Source: Chrysochromulina parva
Taxonomy: Eukaryota; Haptophyta; Prymnesiales; Chrysochromulinaceae
Direction: 5' to 3'
Assembly (NCBI GenBank): GCA_002887195.1
Contig: PJAB01001796.1
Span: 1 to 12,183 of the forward strand
Length of the DNA stretch: 12,183 bases
Below the pieces are notes generated by a model. It had not been told where the DNA came from. It did no database searches and worked only from the letters and a program-made list of their open reading frames with translations. Made by a program: the position numbers and the translations under genes. Of the stretch, positions 8,176 to 12,183 are shown piece by piece; within the stretch, counting starts at the first letter, position 1, and every line of letters starts with the position of its first letter.

Positions 8176-9396
8176 ATGGCCGAGTCTGTGCTGGCCGACG
8201 ACCCAGCGCCGCCGATCGTTGACGAGGACGAAGAAGATGAGGCCGCGGCCGCCAACGATACCGCACCGCGTCGCGGGCGCCACGACGACCATCCCGCGCC
8301 CGCAGCCTCCAATGGCGGAGAGGAGAACGGAGCACCTGCGGCCAGCGATGAGGACACGAATGATCTTCTCGACCGCTGGACTGAGGCGAAGCGCCAAAAG
8401 AATTTTGCCAAGTCTGACGCACTGCGCGAGCAGCTGCGCGCGCGGGGCATCGAGCCCGACGCCGCGCGCCCTTCCCAAAAGCAGCTCGCGGCAACTGCCT
8501 CGCACGGCGGACGGCCGCCGCCTCCACCGCACATGGACGCGGAGACCGAGGCGAAGCTCGACCAGTGGGTGAATGCCAAGCGCGCCAGGGACTTTGCTAC
8601 CGCTGACCGCCTCCGCGAGGAGCTGCGCGCCGCCGGGGTCGAGCCCGACGTGGTGCGCCCCGCGGGCGGCGGCGGTGGTGGCGGCGGCGCATATGGCGGC
8701 GCCGCCGCGTATGGCGGCGGCGGCGCGTATGGCGGCGGCGGCGCGTACGGCGCCGCTCACGCGCGCGACTCGCAGATCGAGTCGCAATTGGACAAGTGGG
8801 TGGCGGCCAAGCGCGCCAAGGACTTCGCCACCGCCGACCGCCTCCGCGAAGAGCTACGAAAGATGGGCGTAGAGCCCGATCGCGCGCGTCCCAATGTCCC
8901 ATCGAGCATGTCGGGTGGCGGTGGCGGTGGCGGTGGCGGTTACGACCGCGGCGCGCCGCGCGGCTGGGACTACCCGCCGTCGCACGGATACGACTACCCA
9001 CCGCCGCACCACGCCCCGCCCCCGCCCTATGGTGCCCATTACGGCGCGCCCGCGCCCTACGGCGGGTATGCGCGGGGTCCGCCGCCGCCGCAGTATGGCG
9101 CCCACTATGGCGCTCCCGCTCCCTATTATGATCCGTATGCCCAGCCACCGCCCGCGGCCCATCAGGCCTACCCGCCGCAGTACCCGCCGCCTCGGGGCGG
9201 CGGCGGCCATCTCGACCCCCATACGGAGAGGCAGCTTGACCAGTGGGTGGCGGCCAAGCGCGCCAAGGACTTTGGCACCGCCGACCGCCTCCGCGACGAG
9301 TTACGAAAGATGGGCGTTGAGCCGGACGACGCGCGTCCCTCGGGCGGTTACGGAGGCGGCGGCGGCGGCCCGGCGAAGCGTACGCGTATGTATTGA
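8176..9396 (+). CDS. Protein with four CysRS-tail-like helical repeats in Gly/Tyr/Pro-rich disordered sequence
   Basis: 406 aa, intronless. The start is fixed by an in-frame TAG two codons upstream and a good context (cccATGg). Residues 1-62 are acidic and Ala-rich. Four copies of a ~36-residue motif follow at about 64-99, 126-162, 203-239 and 352-388, with the pattern LDxWVxAKRAKDFxTADRLR then EELRxMGVEPDxARP. This resembles the helical C-terminal segment of cysteinyl-tRNA synthetases (AR..KDF..AD.IRd.L...GI.leD), where it helps contact tRNA; no synthetase catalytic HIGH/KMSKS motifs are present. Between repeats are Gly/Tyr runs (163-192), a Gly run (247-255) and a Pro/Tyr segment (265-340) with YGAHYGAPAPY twice (285-295, 307-317). 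Such sequence often drives RNA-granule condensation. The basic tail GPAKRTRMY could be a nuclear signal. RNA binding is inference; I do not recognise a named family. Confidence 0.85.
   Translation: MAESVLADDPAPPIVDEDEEDEAAAANDTAPRRGRHDDHPAPAASNGGEENGAPAASDEDTNDLLDRWTEAKRQKNFAKSDALREQLRARGIEPDAARPSQKQLAATASHGGRPPPPPHMDAETEAKLDQWVNAKRARDFATADRLREELRAAGVEPDVVRPAGGGGGGGGAYGGAAAYGGGGAYGGGGAYGAAHARDSQIESQLDKWVAAKRAKDFATADRLREELRKMGVEPDRARPNVPSSMSGGGGGGGGGYDRGAPRGWDYPPSHGYDYPPPHHAPPPPYGAHYGAPAPYGGYARGPPPPQYGAHYGAPAPYYDPYAQPPPAAHQAYPPQYPPPRGGGGHLDPHTERQLDQWVAAKRAKDFGTADRLRDELRKMGVEPDDARPSGGYGGGGGGPAKRTRMY
8365..9339 (+). repeat. Four dispersed coding repeats of the CysRS-tail-like motif
   Basis: Coding copies lie at about 8365-8472, 8551-8661, 8782-8892 and 9229-9339. 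Copies 3 and 4 share long identical DNA blocks, such as gtgggtggcggccaagcgcg and cgaaagatgggcgt. Copy 1 is clearly the most diverged. This implies successive duplications, the last one recent or homogenised by gene conversion. Confidence 0.85.
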
Positions 9397-10114
9397 GAAG
9401 GATGAGGAGGAGGAGGACGAGATGACGTGGCCGGCGCCGGGGGAGGGGGGTGGGATGAGTGGCGCGTCGCACATTGACGGTGCGAATCCCATCGGACGCG
9501 TCAAGAACGGCAACGGGCAACTCTCGACAGAGCGACAGGACCGCATGATGGTTGATGCGTGGTCCGTGGACCGTGACGCGACGTCGAGTTTTTGTGTGTT
9601 CGCGCTCCCTGCTATCTTTCATAGTCGTACAGGTGCCGAGGTGCGTTCCCGGCTACAGCTGTGCGAGCGGGAGGAGAGGTCCACCGTCCAGGGTCCGCGC
9701 CCGGGTATCACGGCCGGCACAGATACCGAAATTCCCGATCAATTGTTCCCGATCCCGCGCTCAAGCTGTAGCGAGACGCGAAGAAAAAGGATTTATACGG
9801 CGGACAGCCGAGACCCCGACGGAGCCGGCGCGAGCGCCTGTAGGGTGTATGCCGCGGCCGGACCCGCGCAGACTCCGGACGAACGCGAACCAATGACGCG
9901 AACGTCGGCGGCCTCGCCGGGCGGCAGCCCTAGCCGACACGCGCCGCATCCCATTGGCGCTCTCCGACCGGACACGTGCGACGCGTCACGCAAACCTCTC
10001 CGTGTCGAGAGCACCCTGCGTCGATCTCACTCGATCTCACGCAGCACATGCCGCGCTCATTCACAGCGCCTCTCAAGCTGTCCTCTCTCTCTCTCTCTAG
10101 AACTCGATCTCTCC
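9397..10114. other. 718-bp convergent intergenic region with no recognised gene
   Basis: This lies between the stop codons of two convergent genes. The open frames here have no recognisable domain and atypical composition. A purine-rich stretch follows the plus-strand stop (9397-9460). Mid-region there is a TTTATA (around 9791-9796) and a pair of opposed CCAAT boxes (9890-9894 forward, 9953-9957 reverse) about 60 bp apart, which would be unexpected in a purely 3' flank. No tRNA, rRNA or snRNA was found by eye. Confidence 0.5.
10082..10099. repeat. (CT)n microsatellite in the 3' flank
   Basis: A pure CT run lies just beyond the stop codon of the minus-strand gene. The sequence ctagaactcg, which includes the stop codon complement, occurs twice (10097-10106 and 10115-10124), so a small local duplication has copied the end of the coding sequence. 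Confidence 0.8.
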
Positions 10115-10940
10115 CTAGAACTCGAACTCGTCGTCATTCTCAGCGAAGCCGCGGTTGGTGCCTGCCCGGCTGACAAACGGCATCTGCGATATACGTAGAC
10201 GACGCTCATCAGAGGTCATCAGAGGTCATCTGAGGTCATCAGTGGCAATCATCATCATGAGGTCTCGTCACCTGCGCGTAGAGCAGCCGGCCGAGGATGC
10301 GCCAGCCGGCGGGCACCTCTGCGATCCATCGGATCTGCACTCGGCCCTCCTCGTCGCCGAAGGCGTAGAACGCCTGGTTGTCGAACTCGCGCCGGTCAAG
10401 AGTCGCGACGTCTCCGCGGTCGATGAGCGCAATCACCTCGTGCTCGCTGCGGTCGGGAAACTCGATCCCGAGGGCCGTGCTGGCACAGACGACCCCGACT
10501 GTGTCGGGATGGCTGTCGAGCAGGGCCGAGCCAGGCAGGCAGACGACGCCCGACGAGCATGCCTCGCCTGTGAGCACGTGGTAGTTCCAGGTGCCCGGCG
10601 GCGGGAATGGCAGCGGCTGCGGCCGGAGCAGGTCATCGGTGCTCAGGCCCGGGAAGAAGCCGGCGAGGCAAACGAGCGCGGGAGCCGAATCTTTGGATAC
10701 CGTCGAGAGTGGCATGAAGCGGTAGCCCGTGCTGTGTGATCCCTCCGGCCGTGGCGACCTGAGCGTGTTCGCAATGGTCTGCGAGAGGCCGCCCTTTTCG
10801 GGGTTATACGTCGTCGGGTCGATATCAAACACGTTCATGGCGGGTGTAGCGGCTCTACGTGCTGCCGCGGCTTGCGTGCAGACGGGTGTGCTGCCGTCCA
10901 GCACGAGCGCGAGCAGCGAGCAGGCGGCGAGCGACAGCAT
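10115..10940 (-). CDS. Unrecognised protein with signal-like leader (two exons)
   Basis: Exon 1 is 10940-10272 (223 codons) and exon 2 is 10183-10115 (22 codons plus TAG), phase 0, giving 245 aa. The start MLSLAACSLLALVLDG is a typical hydrophobic signal sequence, followed by CTQAAAARRAATPAM, which could be a cleavage region or the start of a transit peptide, so secretion or import into a secondary plastid is plausible. The mature part contains NVFDIDPTTYNPEKGG, SAPALVCLAGFFPGLSTDDL, GTWNYHVLTGEACSSGVVCLP and, near the end, EVPAGWRILGRLLYAQ. Exon 2 adds MPFVSRAGTNRGFAENDDEFEF. I recognise no family; the ordered hydrophobic/charged pattern and sensible splice indicate a real gene. Without splicing the protein would end in VTRPHDDDCH inside a simple repeat, which is less credible. 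It is divergent from the zinc-finger gene. Confidence 0.72.
10184..10271 (-). other. 88-nt intron of the unrecognised gene
   Basis: The donor is GCGCAG|GTGACG at 10271 and the acceptor is ATATCGCAG|ATGCCG at 10184; both are phase 0. Splicing replaces a repeat-encoded end (HDDDCH, stop) with a 22-residue acidic C-terminus. The interior is a 10-bp tandem repeat. The donor-side exon (TCTACG then CGCAG) and the acceptor side (TCTACG, five extra bases, CGCAG) resemble each other, which may be a faint duplication scar. It is predicted from sequence only. Confidence 0.72.
10204..10250. repeat. 10-bp minisatellite inside the intron
   Basis: There are about four and a half copies of a ggtcatcaga-type decamer (gctcatcaga, ggtcatcaga, ggtcatctga, ggtcatcagt, ggcaatc). 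The last copy, ggcaatc, matches the start of the 11-bp unit ggcaatcagat in the ABC transporter intron. A short (ATC)n run (10247-10257) follows. Confidence 0.85.

Positions 10941-12183
<1,243 letters not shown>

Noticed and set aside
9476..9495. tRNA B-box-like sequence (ggtgcgaatcc)
   Set aside because: It has one mismatch to the B-box. The T-stem does not pair (two of five pairs fail), and no acceptor stem or A-box is found around it.

Overview
This is a gene-dense piece of eukaryotic nuclear DNA, most likely from a haptophyte alga (relatives of Emiliania, Chrysochromulina or Prymnesium). That assignment is inference. It rests on the high GC content with a strong C/G bias at third codon positions, the few short GT-AG introns, N-termini that look like algal signal or plastid-targeting leaders, a chloroplast-type DUF1995 protein, a leucine-rich-repeat C-terminus and a long-linker C2H2 zinc-finger array of a style common in such algae, and introns filled with minisatellites. 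A pelagophyte or another secondary-plastid alga is not excluded. Bacterial origin is excluded by the spliced genes and by a full-length RBBP4/MSI1 homologue.

Layout: (1) 2-244 (+), the C-terminal end of a leucine-rich-repeat protein. (2) 431-2922 (-), a complete Atm1/ABCB7-type ABC half-transporter of 763 aa in two exons. (3) 3415-4806 (-), an alanine/glutamate-rich coiled-coil protein. (4) 5066-6148 (+), a DUF1995 protein, probably plastid-located. (5) 6511-7983 (-), an RBBP4/RbAp48/MSI1 WD40 histone chaperone of 424 aa in two exons. (6) 8176-9396 (+), an unusual protein with four copies of a short helical motif resembling the C-terminal tail of cysteinyl-tRNA synthetase, separated by Gly/Tyr/Pro-rich disordered segments. 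(7) 10115-10940 (-), an unrecognised 245-aa protein with a signal-like leader, in two exons. (8) 11067 to the window end (+), a seven-finger C2H2 protein with a ubiquitin-interacting-motif-like helix in its tail.

Three neighbouring pairs (3/4, 5/6, 7/8) are divergent, with start codons 126-259 bp apart, so they probably share promoter regions. Neighbours 1/2, 4/5 and 6/7 are convergent. The genes do not form an obvious pathway; they look like a mixed set of plastid/organelle and nuclear regulatory functions.

The most notable structure is the 200-nt intron of the ABC transporter. It is bounded by an exact 25-bp duplication of exon sequence that supplies the splice donor, and it is built from two modules, each a five-unit 11-bp minisatellite followed by the same acceptor sequence. 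This looks like intron gain by an introner-like insertion or tandem duplication caught with its scars visible. A second intron (gene 7) contains a similar short repeat. The CysRS-tail-like repeat protein and the zinc-finger array, whose differences fall mainly in the DNA-contacting helix positions, are the other items worth following.
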